From the NCBI RefSeq assembly GCF_003464165.1, contig NZ_QSEK01000006.1:24292-88291 (forward strand): a stretch of 64,000 nucleotides of DNA, in the 5' to 3' direction. The stretch comes from Eubacterium sp. AM49-13BH. Lineage in GTDB: Bacteria > Bacillota > Clostridia > Lachnospirales > Lachnospiraceae. A program made the position numbers and the translations under genes. Shown here piece after piece: positions 17,101-27,007 of the stretch. The notes below the pieces were generated by a model. The model saw only the letters and a list, made by a program, of their open reading frames with translations, made no database searches and was not told the DNA's origin. The first letter of the stretch is position 1. Every line of letters starts with the position of its first letter.

Positions 17101-19714
17101 TAGTTAACTTCTTATCAGCATCTACTACTGTATAACCTTCGATATTCTTCTTATCAGCTCCAACTTCTGTTCCAAACGTTGCTGACTTAGTATATCCAGG
17201 AACAAGTTCTGTATCTGTTCCTTCAATGACATACTTTACAGAATAATCAAATGTATCTGCCACATAGTAAACCTTTATTACACCCTTATCAGCTATTGTT
17301 GATGGTATTGTTGCCGGGTCAGTCTTTTCGAACTTATATCCTGCTCCGAACTTATCTGTAGTATTAATCTCAGATAGCTTTACCTGCTGTTCAGTAGCAT
17401 TAACCCAGATCGGATTAGTATAACTCTGTGTCTTAGTATCATCCTTAACATTATCTTTGTAATACTCTACTGTATAAGTTACATTCTTTGTCTGTTCATC
17501 ATCCCTTACATACTTAACAGTAATCTCTTTATCACCAGTAAGTGATGTAGCCTCAACAACTTCTATGCTTGGCTTGTAACCAGGGATTGAAGGTGATGTA
17601 ACTGCTGTTGTAGAATTACCTGAAATTACAGTCTGAACATTATCAGAAGCTGCCTCCGTACCATCTTCAAATACATACTTAATAGTCTGTGTATACTTAG
17701 GAACAACTGTAATAGTTACTGTTGCTTCCTTCTCATAAGTTCTTCCGTCAACTGTAAGAACTGTCTTATATTTAAATGTATCCTTACCACTAAAACCATT
17801 GTTAGGAGTATATGTGAATGTACCATCTTCATTGAATGTTATTGTACCATTCTGTGGGTCAGTAACCTTCTCTGCCTTGATTGTTACATTCTTATCTGGA
17901 TTATTAACTTTTATATTATTATCATTATCTAATACAGATTCGTCAGCTACTATAAGTGTTTCGCCCTGATTAACTGTATATGAATCATTAACAGCATCCG
18001 GTGTGATTACTGCTGATGGTTCTTCTACAAAGTCCTGACTATATGTAAGATCACCAACTGTTGCATTGAATGTACAACCAGCGTTAGTATATGAAGATCC
18101 TGCATAACCGTCTTTAGCCTTAATCTTAACAGTTATCTCCTGCGCATCTGTTGTAATCTTGTTTGGATAAGTAACTGTAAATGTTCCATTACCATTGTCT
18201 GTAACTCCAGTCTGTCCTGGAACAAGTTCAAAATGCTCATCAAGCTTATCAGTTACTGTTGCTGTATCAAAAGGAAGTTCCTTTAATGATGTGATAATGC
18301 TCTGGAATTTCTTCTCAAGTTCTGAAGCATTAGTTGTTGAATAGAATTCCTTGGCATATCCTGTTTTCTCAGCACCATAAGTGAATGTGTAATTAGACGC
18401 AAGCTTTAATGTCAGCTTACTTGTACTTACACCAGAAACTATTAGTTCACTTTCTTCAAAAGTAAGAAGCTTATCACCCATTGATGCACGGACAGCATCG
18501 CTGTTGGCCTCTGTTGCATTCATCAATGCAAATGAATATATAGTAACTCCCGCATCTGCTAATTCCTTACCGGCTGCGTTGGCACAATAAGCTGCATACA
18601 TCTCATCATCCTGATCTTTGGCCTCTGTCTCTCCGTTATAGAATCCATGAGACATATTACTTGCTAATGTATAATTTACTGCAGGATCACCATAAGGATA
18701 TATATCTCCCTTCTTATATGTATACTTAGATGTAATATTTTTTGCATTAGGATAATTAGCCATACCATCTGTAAATAATATAATAGATGCGCCATCTTTA
18801 TCATCACCTAATATTGTGTTGGCTTTCTCTAGTCCGTTAGCAACATTAGTACCAGACCCAAGATCTGAATTCGTTATCTTGTCAACGGCTGTTACCCCAT
18901 TACTCTTGTTTGTATTGAATATATCTTCATTAAATATTCCATTGAGTGCATCGGTAATTGTCTTAGCATCTTTAGCATTACCAGTAATCTGACCTGCACT
19001 TTTGTTATACTTAACAAGTGCTACCGAATTAGTAGTATTACCTTCTGGAAGAAATGCATTAAGGAATGCACTTACTGAATCATACATGGCTTTCCATCTT
19101 GTCTCATTATAAGAACCAGCCATCTTTTCATCTTCAAGTTTGCCTGTTGTTGGATCTGTTCCTCTTACATAATCAGTTGCACATGCCATACTTAAAGAAC
19201 AGTCAATTACCAATACAACATTCTTAGCCTGTGCATGAATTGAAGGCATATTCTTTGCGCCGGCTGTAAACTTTAAAGTATAGTAACCATCTGAATCAGG
19301 TTCTCCGTATTCATTCACAAGTTCCTTCTTAATATTCAGGACATCCTTATAATTATATGTCTTGACATATATTGTCGTATCCTCCGTTACTGCACTACCG
19401 TTAGGTGCATCGCCAACAAGTACTCCGACACTGGAATTAGTTGACCTCACTGTAACGGTATCGCCTGTTTTTACATATTTGACTATTGTATTAGTGTCAT
19501 TAACAATAAATGTCACTTTAACATAGTCACTGTACGTCTCATCCTTGACAACATTTGGTGTATCAATTTCCACACCTTCTGTAAGGACATTCGTTACATT
19601 CTCGTTAGCCCGAGCCACATTAGCTGTACTTACCAGCATTGGTAAAACACTAGCAGATATCATGACTACTGTAAGCAAACTAACAAGAATTCTTTTTGCT
19701 AATCCTTTCTTCAT
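14189..19714 (-). CDS. Giant vWA / MucBP-repeat cell-surface protein
   Basis: An 1841-residue secreted protein. A signal peptide (about residues 1-36) is followed by a von Willebrand A domain (about 165-480) with an intact metal site: DCSLS at 171-175, a Thr in GSGTN and Asp in LFTDG. Next come an isopeptide-adhesin-like segment and a cadherin/VCBS-like module (VNDSYTVNQG to GKDTFKYK). About 15 MucBP-like repeats (about 670-1785) follow. The tail ETVKTGD, a hydrophobic helix and GRKKSEQE form a sorting signal of the relaxed TGD kind. A role in binding mucin, glycans or other cells is inferred. Start 19714 has AAGGAG seven bases away; the adjoining ATG at 19717 is possible. Confidence 0.88.
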   Translation of the reverse strand: MKKGLAKRILVSLLTVVMISASVLPMLVSTANVARANENVTNVLTEGVEIDTPNVVKDETYSDYVKVTFIVNDTNTIVKYVKTGDTVTVRSTNSSVGVLVGDAPNGSAVTEDTTIYVKTYNYKDVLNIKKELVNEYGEPDSDGYYTLKFTAGAKNMPSIHAQAKNVVLVIDCSLSMACATDYVRGTDPTTGKLEDEKMAGSYNETRWKAMYDSVSAFLNAFLPEGNTTNSVALVKYNKSAGQITGNAKDAKTITDALNGIFNEDIFNTNKSNGVTAVDKITNSDLGSGTNVANGLEKANTILGDDKDGASIILFTDGMANYPNAKNITSKYTYKKGDIYPYGDPAVNYTLASNMSHGFYNGETEAKDQDDEMYAAYCANAAGKELADAGVTIYSFALMNATEANSDAVRASMGDKLLTFEESELIVSGVSTSKLTLKLASNYTFTYGAEKTGYAKEFYSTTNASELEKKFQSIITSLKELPFDTATVTDKLDEHFELVPGQTGVTDNGNGTFTVTYPNKITTDAQEITVKIKAKDGYAGSSYTNAGCTFNATVGDLTYSQDFVEEPSAVITPDAVNDSYTVNQGETLIVADESVLDNDNNIKVNNPDKNVTIKAEKVTDPQNGTITFNEDGTFTYTPNNGFSGKDTFKYKTVLTVDGRTYEKEATVTITVVPKYTQTIKYVFEDGTEAASDNVQTVISGNSTTAVTSPSIPGYKPSIEVVEATSLTGDKEITVKYVRDDEQTKNVTYTVEYYKDNVKDDTKTQSYTNPIWVNATEQQVKLSEINTTDKFGAGYKFEKTDPATIPSTIADKGVIKVYYVADTFDYSVKYVIEGTDTELVPGYTKSATFGTEVGADKKNIEGYTVVDADKKLTIGSDESQNILVIEYRANTYGYSVEYYYDGVKDESATENKTSQFNTIVNSYDPKEKTGYKFEKTENLPLTITTDASKNVIKVYYVKDASQTKNITYTVKYFKDGAEVTADEQKETKQIWVNDTKAPVEKSAINTTDKYEGFSFDADTTGVIPDTIGNDGVIRVYYVSNEYEYTVEYYFDDVIDNSKTDTFKAKYNTQVNTYADKKEPGYKFERATAPITITTDASKNVIRVYYVKDWFKYTINYYYDGVIDTSATINDKAAFGTTIKYTDKVKPGFKFVKADGSPLVISINEAANVINVYYQSNSYAYTVEYYYDGIINTEKTEKSAAKYNSVVNDYTDKCDTGYKFEKVEGLPLTIATDESQNVIRVYYVKDEGQTKNITYTVKYFKDGTEVTEDQQTKTDTVWVNASSNMTVDKTAINTTDKYVGYKLDTSATGTIPDTVTDGDVINVYYVRDNDQKKAVSYTVEYYKDGVKDDSKTETFTNNIWVNDNVQPVDATKINVTDKFGAGYKFEKTDPATIPVTIADKGVIKVYYVAKEFKYTVKYVLEGTDTELTAGYTKSATYATEVGADKKNIEGYTVLNADEKLTIGSDESQNVLVIEYRANTYGYSVEYYYDGVKDESATLNKSAQFNTKVNSYDPGEKTGYKFEKTENLPLTITTDASKNIIKVYYVKDASQTKNITYTVKYFKDGAEVTADKQTVTKTVWVNAPSELTVDKTAINTTDKYVGYKLDSAATGEIPTVVADGTVINVYYVKDELQTKEVTYTVKYFRDGVEVTADKQTVTKRIWINAPLEVEVNKTAINTTDKYVGYKLDSVATGEIPAVVASGTVINVYYVKDASQTKDVTYTIKYYKDGEEQTEDTITVTKKVWVNEPSVIDVNKADINTTDKYEGYTFDSETTGIIPNKADNGSVIKVYYKKVVVPAEPSSDNSQETVKTGDNSNIMLYVLMLATCVAGATTVVVTGRKKSEQE
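14370..17700 (-). repeat. MucBP-like repeat array inside the surface-protein gene
   Basis: About fifteen units of 67-82 residues, each built on Y-T-V-x-Y-Y-x-D-G near the start, a T-G-Y-K-F or V-G-Y-K-L centre and V-I-x-V-Y-Y-V at the end. Two unit types occur: short ones and longer ones with an added IWVN/AINTTDKY segment. The block at 16610-17510 (four units) is copied almost exactly, in the same order, at 14850-15745. Confidence 0.85.
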
Positions 19715-19753
19715 CATTCTTCTCCTTTTCAATGTGTTATATAAGTATTTATC

Positions 19754-19782
19754 ATTATATATCAAGTAGAATACTAGCACAA
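19754..19782 (-). promoter_or_regulatory. Promoter of the surface-protein gene
   Basis: On the minus strand, -35 TTGTGC (19782-19777), a 17-base spacer and a perfect -10 TATAAT (19759-19754), 40 bases ahead of the start codon. Confidence 0.7.
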
Positions 19783-19825
19783 CAGATATTTTGTCATTTA
19801 CCCCATTTTAGGGGGAGATTTTAAA

Positions 19826-19858
19826 AAAGCAGCATTGTATTACAAAAAAAACAATGCC
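19826..19858 (-). terminator. Terminator of the MATE gene
   Basis: On the minus strand gcattgt and acaatgc form a stem with a T-rich loop, followed by TGC and a run of T. It lies just after the MATE stop codon and before the surface-protein promoter region would be read from the other side. Confidence 0.65.
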
Positions 19859-19879
19859 CAAACTATTTTGGTTTTTTAG

Positions 19880-21202
19880 TTATATATTTTTCTTATATAC
19901 TATATAAGAAATTACTGATGTAATCACCTCTGTAATCCAGAAAGCATGCCATACGCCAACAGCTCCGACTATCCTTGACATTATGAATGCAACCGGAATT
20001 ATTACAGCAACATATCTGCATACAGATATAATAAGTGACGGAAATCCTTTCCCAAGTCCTTCAAGTGCACCCGCCGAAGTAACTGATACCGTTGATACAA
20101 TAAATCCGGCACTTATTATTCTTAACGCTGTCTCGCCAGCACTTATTGTGTCTGGATTACTTGTAAACAGACCGATAAGTGAACCCGGTACAGCCAGACA
20201 TAGCACTGTTCCTGCTGCCATAATAGCAAATATAAGTATCATTGATGTCTTATATATCTTTCTTACTCTCTCATGCTCTCCTGCTCCATAGTTATAGCCC
20301 ATAAGCGGTCTCATTCCCTGTACAACTCCGTTAGCCGGCAGATACAGAAATGTCTGCAGCTTGTAATATACTCCAAGCACGAACACATACACAGCCGAGT
20401 ACGCAGCAAGTATTACATTAAGCACTGATATAAGAATAGATGGAAGTGCAAGGCTTAAGCTTGCCGGCATACCAATAGAATAAAGTCTCTTTGCCATTGA
20501 ACCTTCTATTCTCATCTCTGATTTCCTGAATTTAACCGGAATAGGCTTAACAATATATATTATGATATATAGCACTGCTGCTGAAGTCTGACCTATTCCT
20601 GTCGCAAGTGCAGCGCCCTCAATTCCCATTGCAGGAAATGGACCTATTCCGAATATCATCATCGGGTCAAGCACAATATTAACTATACAGCCTGTCATAA
20701 GGCATACCATAGAAGCATTCATTCTTCCAACTGCCTGAAACACCTTCTCAAACATAAGCTCAATTCCAAGCATTATTGAAAATGCAAATGCAATATTAGA
20801 ATATTTAAGTCCCAGTGAAACAATCTCTGCGTCTTTTGTAAACATTTTTAAAAATACCGGCATGCCCGCAATACATATAACGGTAAGCACAACAGCGTGT
20901 ATACAACTTAGGAGCATGCCCTGGCTGGCTGCTTTATCTGCCTGCTTCTGGTTCTGTGCGCCCATAAAAAATGATATGACCGCATTTATTCCTATTGCAA
21001 ATCCTATCATAACCGAGCTTATAAGATTCTGTACCGGAAATACTAGTGACAGAGCTGTCATCGCATTTTCACTTATCTTAGCAACAAAGAAGCTGTCAAC
21101 AATATTGTACAATGAATTAACCATCATAGATATTACCATTGGAAGCGACATTTTTAATAACAATGGGAGTATCTTCTGCTCCTTCATATATGTCTGATTC
21201 AT
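19880..21202 (-). CDS. MATE-family multidrug/cation antiporter
   Basis: A 440-residue membrane protein with the twelve-helix two-bundle layout of MATE exporters, which expel organic cations or other compounds using a Na+ or H+ gradient. Recognisable parts are LPLVISM-like start (LPMVISMMVNSLYNIVDSFFV), the NAVISFFMGAQNQ loop and the second-half RPLMGYNYGAGE motif. The start at 21202 is preferred because it begins the normal N-terminus and has AAAGGACAGG upstream; the longer reading runs back into the preceding terminator. It is separated from the upstream ABC operon by that terminator. Confidence 0.9.
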   Translation of the reverse strand: MNQTYMKEQKILPLLLKMSLPMVISMMVNSLYNIVDSFFVAKISENAMTALSLVFPVQNLISSVMIGFAIGINAVISFFMGAQNQKQADKAASQGMLLSCIHAVVLTVICIAGMPVFLKMFTKDAEIVSLGLKYSNIAFAFSIMLGIELMFEKVFQAVGRMNASMVCLMTGCIVNIVLDPMMIFGIGPFPAMGIEGAALATGIGQTSAAVLYIIIYIVKPIPVKFRKSEMRIEGSMAKRLYSIGMPASLSLALPSILISVLNVILAAYSAVYVFVLGVYYKLQTFLYLPANGVVQGMRPLMGYNYGAGEHERVRKIYKTSMILIFAIMAAGTVLCLAVPGSLIGLFTSNPDTISAGETALRIISAGFIVSTVSVTSAGALEGLGKGFPSLIISVCRYVAVIIPVAFIMSRIVGAVGVWHAFWITEVITSVISYIVYKKNI

Positions 21203-21223
21203 ATTAACTACCTGTCCTTTTCG

Positions 21224-21254
21224 TAAAAAAAGAGCCAACAAGTGGCTCTTTTTC
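21224..21254 (-). terminator. Terminator of the first TCS/ABC operon
   Basis: On the minus strand, aaaaagagcca and tggctcttttttt form a stem with loop cttgt and a T-run. It lies 40 bases after the ATPase stop codon and ahead of the MATE gene. Confidence 0.85.
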
Positions 21255-21295
21255 TTATAATACACAATAATATTTAATTATTCAACTTTTATTTT

Positions 21296-21964
21296 CTACT
21301 GGCACACACCATCTACAATAGTAATTATCTTATCCGCATAATCTGCCATCTGTCTGTCATGCGTAACCATAATTATCGTCTGATTGTGCTTCTGGCTTGC
21401 CTTGGATAACATCTGTGCAACTGTTCCTGCACTTCCCGCATCCAGATTACCTGTCGGCTCATCAGCAAGAATTACAGCTGGATGTGTAATCAACGCTCTT
21501 GCTATCGCAACTCTCTGCTGTTCACCACCTGACATCTGCGATGGAAACTTGTTCTTGCAATGAGATATTCCAAGTTCTTCAAGCAAATCATCAACTTCCT
21601 TCTCGTCAGGTTTTTTACCATCTATAAGAATCGGCATAACAACATTTTCATATGCTGTAAATTCCGGGAAAAGACTGTAGTCCTGATATATATATCCTAT
21701 GTTTCTTCTTCTGAACTCTGACAGTTCCTTGTCCTTCATTCCTGTTATCTTCTTTCCGGCAATGGTAACACTTCCTGTATCCGGCTCGTCCACACTTCCA
21801 AGAATTCTTAAAAGTGTAGATTTGCCTGAACCACTTTTTCCTATTATTGCTGTGAATTCTCCCTGTCCGAATTCAAGTGTACAGTTCTTTAATGCCGGAA
21901 CATCCACACTTCCTGCGTGATAAGTTCTTTCAATATTCTCCGCTCTTAACATAATCTCATTCAT
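21296..21964 (-). CDS. ABC transporter ATPase, BceA/MacB type
   Basis: A 222-residue ATPase with Walker [11 protein letters not shown]-loop YIYQDYS, signature MSGGEQQR, Walker B VILADEP and switch H in MVTHD. This is the single-domain form that pairs with FtsX-type permeases. It is the last gene of the module sensor kinase, regulator, permease, ATPase. The ATG at 21964 gives the normal N-terminus ([11 protein letters not shown]); the site before it is weak, so start near the permease stop is likely through coupling. It is closely similar to the ATPase at 59827-60507. An envelope-antibiotic sensing or detoxification role is inferred from the family. Confidence 0.88.
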   Translation of the reverse strand: MNEIMLRAENIERTYHAGSVDVPALKNCTLEFGQGEFTAIIGKSGSGKSTLLRILGSVDEPDTGSVTIAGKKITGMKDKELSEFRRRNIGYIYQDYSLFPEFTAYENVVMPILIDGKKPDEKEVDDLLEELGISHCKNKFPSQMSGGEQQRVAIARALITHPAVILADEPTGNLDAGSAGTVAQMLSKASQKHNQTIIMVTHDRQMADYADKIITIVDGVCQ

Positions 21965-21992
21965 AACAATCCCGTCCATTCTATTCATAAAT

Positions 21993-24847
21993 TTATAGTT
22001 TTCTTGCAAATCCTGTAAACATCAGCAGTTCCATTAACAATAACAACGGCATTGTAATCACGCACCATACTGATTCTCGGAGTGCCTCAAGCATACATAC
22101 TGAAACAATCTTTCCACGTCTCATTCCAAGGCTGTGCAGAAGCTGCATTTCTTCTTTTCTTCTGTTAATACGGTTTCTGATAACAATTGCCATAATCAAC
22201 AGCTGCATAACTATCATTGCAATAATAGTTATTCCATACTGCAGAATACTGTTAATAAGCTGTGTTCTGTATGTATTCTTAATATCCACATTGCTTCCAT
22301 AAGAGATATCATTGTTATTAAAATACACGCCTATCTTGTTATTAGTTGCTGAAAATGTTGATGCAAGGTCATAATTAATGCTTATCTGGTTGTAACACAG
22401 CTCAAAATCCATATCCCCGCTTAACTCATCCCCTATGAGTCTTTCCATCACATCTTTCTGCCTGTCAACCGCCTGCTGTGCCAGATTAATGCTTGCAATT
22501 GAGGTATAGTAACCAAATGCTGGAATTATTCCGTTGAAATCATCAATAACTTCATCTGTAACTCTGACAACTGCCGCAACCTGTGGTGACACACATGCAT
22601 CATAATCTATTTCAAGTTTTCCATAAGCTTATTATCAGGATCAAATCCATGTGTATTGTCATAATCTGATAAATATTTGTTATATGCATCATCGTAAGGA
22701 AATATTGAAAAATATGAAGGATCAATTATATTACTCTTATCATCATACGTATTCTCATCTACTCTGTAATAATTATAATAAAGTGTATCTCCGGCATTAA
22801 TAGTGTCATCATATCCACCCTCTGGCAGATTTCTTAAAAACAAGACAACCTGTTTTCCTTCCTTAAATGCTTCATAATCCACATACTCTTTATCAATATA
22901 TTTTTCCAGTTTGCTATACAGTTCCTTTGTAGGCTCAGTATATTCTGTTGAGAACATATATCTGTCTCCATAATCGTCAATATGCTGCTTGTTATAATGA
23001 TAATTCACTGGGTGAAATGCAAATGTCTGCATTTTCTCATAATCCTGATTATCCCAGAACCAGGTTCTCTCAGATTCAAATACTGAATATGAAACTGACT
23101 GTATTCCATTAATCTCCATTAACTGGTCAAGAAATTCCCTGGAGAACCCTTCAATAATATTATTATTAGGATTCTTAAGATATCCACTGCGCGATATCTG
23201 TATCTGTGCACTTTCTCTTCCTATGCTGTCTGTATTATTAATTTTGACTGCATTATTGGAATCCCACATTTTTCCTTCTTCAACTAATTCCTTCAGCTCA
23301 TCAAAATGTATATTATAACGTTTTCTTAATTTTGCTGTATCCTCAAGTTTATCCATTCTGCTCTCACGGCTTTCAGAATACATCGAAGGCTTCATTGGAA
23401 GATTATTATAATTTTCAAGATAGTACCAGTACTTCATATACAACTGGTCTTTGTCCTCTGTTCTGTCTATATAACCAAATATATCAGGAAGGCTGTCATT
23501 ATTCTTATATTCTGTAAATGCATTTTGAATCTTCAAAGCCGAAAATATAATTACTCCGCATATACATAATGCAAAAAGTCTTATTCCCACTGCCATTAAA
23601 GCTCCGTCTTTTTTTATAAATCTTGAGCTTACAGTCCGTACCAGATTATGTCTGTTCATGCGGCTCTTATTGTTTTTCACAGTAACAGGCCTGCCCGACC
23701 ACTTCTTAGAATCAGACTTCTTTTTATAAAAATGTATGTTGGATATTAATCCACTCAGCTCCTCAATAATAACTGCAATTACCACCGAACCGGCACTCTT
23801 AATAATAACCTCCGTATTAACCCTGTAGAATTCATAGCCAGACTTCACTTCAAGTACCTGACCTGCCATGTGTCCTGCTGCCAATGCAAGCAGAACTCCG
23901 ATAATTCCTGCCGGAATCAGTATAAATGCATTCTCTGTCACATACATTTTACGAACACCAGCTTTAGTCATTCCCATCCGTCTGAACATATCATATGGTT
24001 TGCGTCTTGTGTTTCTGTATTCAATAAGCTGGTATGATAATGCAAGAATACCGATAACCATGACAACTATGTACATATACATATATACTGTTGCTGACTT
24101 CCATGGTGAATAATCATATACTGCTGCGTTATATACTGTCTCGCACCTTATATCCTCTTTAATCTTCTTATAAACATTAGCGTAATCACTTGTTCTTATA
24201 GAATCCCTGAATCCATACAGATACAGATTATCAATCTTATAATCAAAATCATTTAACTTTTCATCTGTAACTACTGCTCCCGGAATCATCTTCCCATTCT
24301 GCCATATATTAGTATAATTCTGGAATATTCCTACTAATGTATATGTTTCGATTCTTTGATCTGACTCATAATTAATATTATCTGCACGATAATAATATAT
24401 TGTTATCTTCTGTCCTAACTCCCCTGCATATCCAAGCTTTAACAATGTATTCCAGTCCATTGCAATTTCATCATTATTCTGTGGCATACGGCCTTCGTCA
24501 AGCTTTAATCTGCCCTGCTTAATGAAATCGTCTGTCATGCTTCCTATATGCAGCTTCGTCTCATTCCATTCACTGTCATATAACTCCACACTACTTTTCG
24601 CGCTGACAGGCTCACACAGATAATTATGTGTGCTTAATATTTTGTTAGCTTCTTTCTCACTTCTCTCACATATGAACCAGTCTCCGAATCTCGACTTATT
24701 GGATGACATCTGCCACTGGTACATATTCTCCTGAAATATAAGAACCGCTGTCACAAAAAACACCGCCACAAGTGTTGTAAGTGCCGCCTTCCATATCTGC
24801 GGGAACCGTCTCCTTATACTTTTGAAAGTAATTTTTAAAACATTCAT
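21993..24847 (-). pseudogene. FtsX/BceB-type ABC permease, frameshifted
   Basis: The reading from ATG 24847 gives 746 residues and stops at 22607. The next frame resumes directly with IDYDACVSPQVAAVVRVTDE and runs to 21993 with the final transmembrane helices, giving about 950 residues, the length of the intact paralogue at 56978-59830. One base is missing near 22612 in a run of A on the coding strand. The intact form would have an N-terminal helix, a large extracellular domain, a central FtsX helix group and a second extracellular domain before the last three helices. It may be a sequencing error; if real, the transporter is inactive. Between the regulator and the ATPase genes. Confidence 0.82.
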
Positions 24848-24912
24848 TCAAGTACCCCCTGTAAGATTTATGTATATACCTTATCATGCCAACCTTACAA
24901 AAACCTTACAAC

Positions 24913-25593
24913 TCAATTAATCTTCCACCTGTATCCGATACCACGGATTGTCTCTATATAAGATTTACCATCTGCGCGGTTTCCAAGCTTTGTCTTTAAT
25001 CTGCTCACTGTAACTGTCAGTGTATTATCCTCTACAAATGTCCCGTATCTGTCCCACATTTTCTGAAAGAAGGTATCCCTTCTTACTATAAGTCCTTTGT
25101 TGTTTATGAGTATCTCTAACACATGAAATTCTGTTGGTGATACACTTATGTGTTTATCTGCATGAATGACTGATTTATTTCTGAAATCTACCGTAAGTGT
25201 TCCATCTTTATAAATGTCTGTGCCACCTGATATTCTTCTAACATTAGCCATTATTCTTGATACAAGCTCTGCTACCCTGAATGGCTTCACAACATAGTCA
25301 TCACCGCCACAGTCAAGACCTCTGATTATGCTGTCTTCATCGTCACATGAAGTTAAGAATATTATTATCTGACTTCCGTGTCCCCTTATCTTCCTGCACA
25401 CATCAAATCCATTGCCGTCCGGAAGATATACATCCAGCAGAAATACATCTATCGCTGCCTCTTCCTGTTCGTATATTTTATTAAACTGTGAGACACTGGC
25501 GGCTTCCATAACTGAATATCCTTTTTCCTGTAATATTCCTGCAAGCTGCTGCCTTATAAAATCATCATCTTCCAATATAAGTATCTTGGTCAT
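24913..25593 (-). CDS. OmpR/BceR-type response regulator
   Basis: A 226-residue regulator. The receiver domain (about 1-115) has the acidic pair EDDD, phospho-acceptor Asp in LLDVYLPDGNGF, switch Thr in FLTSCDDED and Lys in VVKPF. The winged-helix DNA-binding domain (about 130-225) ends YIETIRGIGYRWKIN. Start 25593 follows GGGAGGGA. It sits 56 bases after the sensor kinase gene and before the permease, and would activate this ABC transporter in response to the kinase. A paralogue is at 61756-62430. Confidence 0.93.
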   Translation of the reverse strand: MTKILILEDDDFIRQQLAGILQEKGYSVMEAASVSQFNKIYEQEEAAIDVFLLDVYLPDGNGFDVCRKIRGHGSQIIIFLTSCDDEDSIIRGLDCGGDDYVVKPFRVAELVSRIMANVRRISGGTDIYKDGTLTVDFRNKSVIHADKHISVSPTEFHVLEILINNKGLIVRRDTFFQKMWDRYGTFVEDNTLTVTVSRLKTKLGNRADGKSYIETIRGIGYRWKIN

Positions 25594-25649
25594 ATTCCCT
25601 CCCAGCCAGTACATTTTCTATATTGTAATGCACTAACCTTACACATATC

Positions 25650-26825
25650 TTACAATTCATTCTTTCTCTTAAGAACATATCTTGGTATCTGAACCCTTAT
25701 GAAAGCACCAATTCCGTCCTCATTATTGTGCACATCTACTGTTCCATGATGAGCTTCTATAATAAGACGCGACAGGTTAAGCCCGATTCCGGCATGTCCT
25801 GCTGCCACACTTCCTGTTGTCTCGAACCTGTCAAATACATACGGTATCTTATCCTCATCAAATCCACTTCCATTATCCTTAATATTAACTATACATTTGT
25901 CATCACGGCATACAGCTTTAACTTCAACCCTGTTACACATCTCACTGCTGTTCTGGATTATATTGATAAATGCTTCTCTTATCCACTCTTCATCAGCATT
26001 AATACAATAATCTTCATCATCACATTCCACTGTTATAGTACATTCATTCTTTGGAAGCTGGCTTACAACATCACAAAGCATACTGCTTACATTAACGTCC
26101 TGTTCTGTCATGATTATCTTTCCCGCTTCCATACGGCTTAGTGTCATCAGCCTGCTTATGAATGTCCTGATTCTTTCAATCTGTTCAAAACATCTTTCCA
26201 GAAGTTCCCTGTTCTGCCCGCTCTCCTCTAATCTGTCCAGTGCAATACTAAGTGCTGTAAGCGGTGTCTTTATCTGATGTGCAATATTCTCTGTAAAATT
26301 CTGAAGCTTTTCATTACGCTCAACAAGAAATCTCTCATCTGCTTTCTGTTTTTTCTTTAACTGCTGGTTCTCCGCACCAAGATTAATAACATATCCGTAT
26401 ATATCATTATGTCCGATTTTTACAATCATTCTTATACATACTGCCATCACTGCAGCAATTACAATTATTCCTATAACTGCAATTATCCACTGTCCGCTTC
26501 TGAAATACATATATGCTGCACCATTCTCTGTATATCCACACTCCATGATTGCACTATTATACTTTGCTGCATCGCTTAGCGAATACCTGTTGTAAAACAT
26601 CATATCTATAAGTTTCTCTCCTGATGAACTGTCTTTATTATAAAGTCCTGCTGCCAGTGCCCTGAATTTCAGTTCATAGAATACCGCTGTAATCGCTGTG
26701 ATAAGTATAGCAACACCCGCCATAACACAAAAAGCAGCCATCATCTTTTTCCTGATGACGGCTACTTTTTCTTCTGCTATATGTTCTATATTTTTTTCTT
26801 CCTCTATCATAACTGTATCTGACAT
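25650..26825 (-). CDS. Sensor histidine kinase, two-helix
   Basis: A 391-residue kinase. A short cytoplasmic start, helix near residues 30-50, an extracellular loop of about 60 residues, and a helix near 112-130 precede a linker, the phospho-acceptor box NIAHQIKTPL with its His, and the ATP-binding domain with N box (FINIIQNSSE), DNGSGFD and GHAGIGLNLS. Unlike true BceS it has an appreciable outer loop. ATG 26825 follows AAGGGGGA. It heads the operon with regulator, permease and ATPase; the signal is probably relayed by the ABC transporter, as in Bce systems. Confidence 0.9.
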   Translation of the reverse strand: MSDTVMIEEEKNIEHIAEEKVAVIRKKMMAAFCVMAGVAILITAITAVFYELKFRALAAGLYNKDSSSGEKLIDMMFYNRYSLSDAAKYNSAIMECGYTENGAAYMYFRSGQWIIAVIGIIVIAAVMAVCIRMIVKIGHNDIYGYVINLGAENQQLKKKQKADERFLVERNEKLQNFTENIAHQIKTPLTALSIALDRLEESGQNRELLERCFEQIERIRTFISRLMTLSRMEAGKIIMTEQDVNVSSMLCDVVSQLPKNECTITVECDDEDYCINADEEWIREAFINIIQNSSEMCNRVEVKAVCRDDKCIVNIKDNGSGFDEDKIPYVFDRFETTGSVAAGHAGIGLNLSRLIIEAHHGTVDVHNNEDGIGAFIRVQIPRYVLKRKNEL

Positions 26826-26862
26826 AAATCCCCCTTAACTACATGCATTAGTTTCTGGGGAT

Positions 26863-26871
26863 ATTATATCA
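26863..26871 (-). promoter_or_regulatory. Extended -10 promoter of the first TCS/ABC operon
   Basis: On the minus strand TGATATAAT is a perfect extended -10, 38 bases before the kinase start. Upstream are two TTAACAG copies 14 bases apart, a possible regulator site. The remaining gap to 27007 holds only a weak caaca/tgttg hairpin. Confidence 0.55.
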
Positions 26872-27007
26872 TTTTATTCTGTTAAAGCATATCTGTTAAT
26901 TAATATGAATTGATTGATAGCCTGTTGACAACAGTTTGTTGGAGAAAACCCACTAAACGCCTGTGAAAAGCCCAGAAATCCAACTCACATCACGGCAAGC
27001 TCATATA

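Noticed and set aside
14370..17700. Regular repeats that look at first like a CRISPR or satellite array
   Set aside because: They are in-frame protein repeats of 67-82 codons within one open gene, not short identical repeats with unique spacers.
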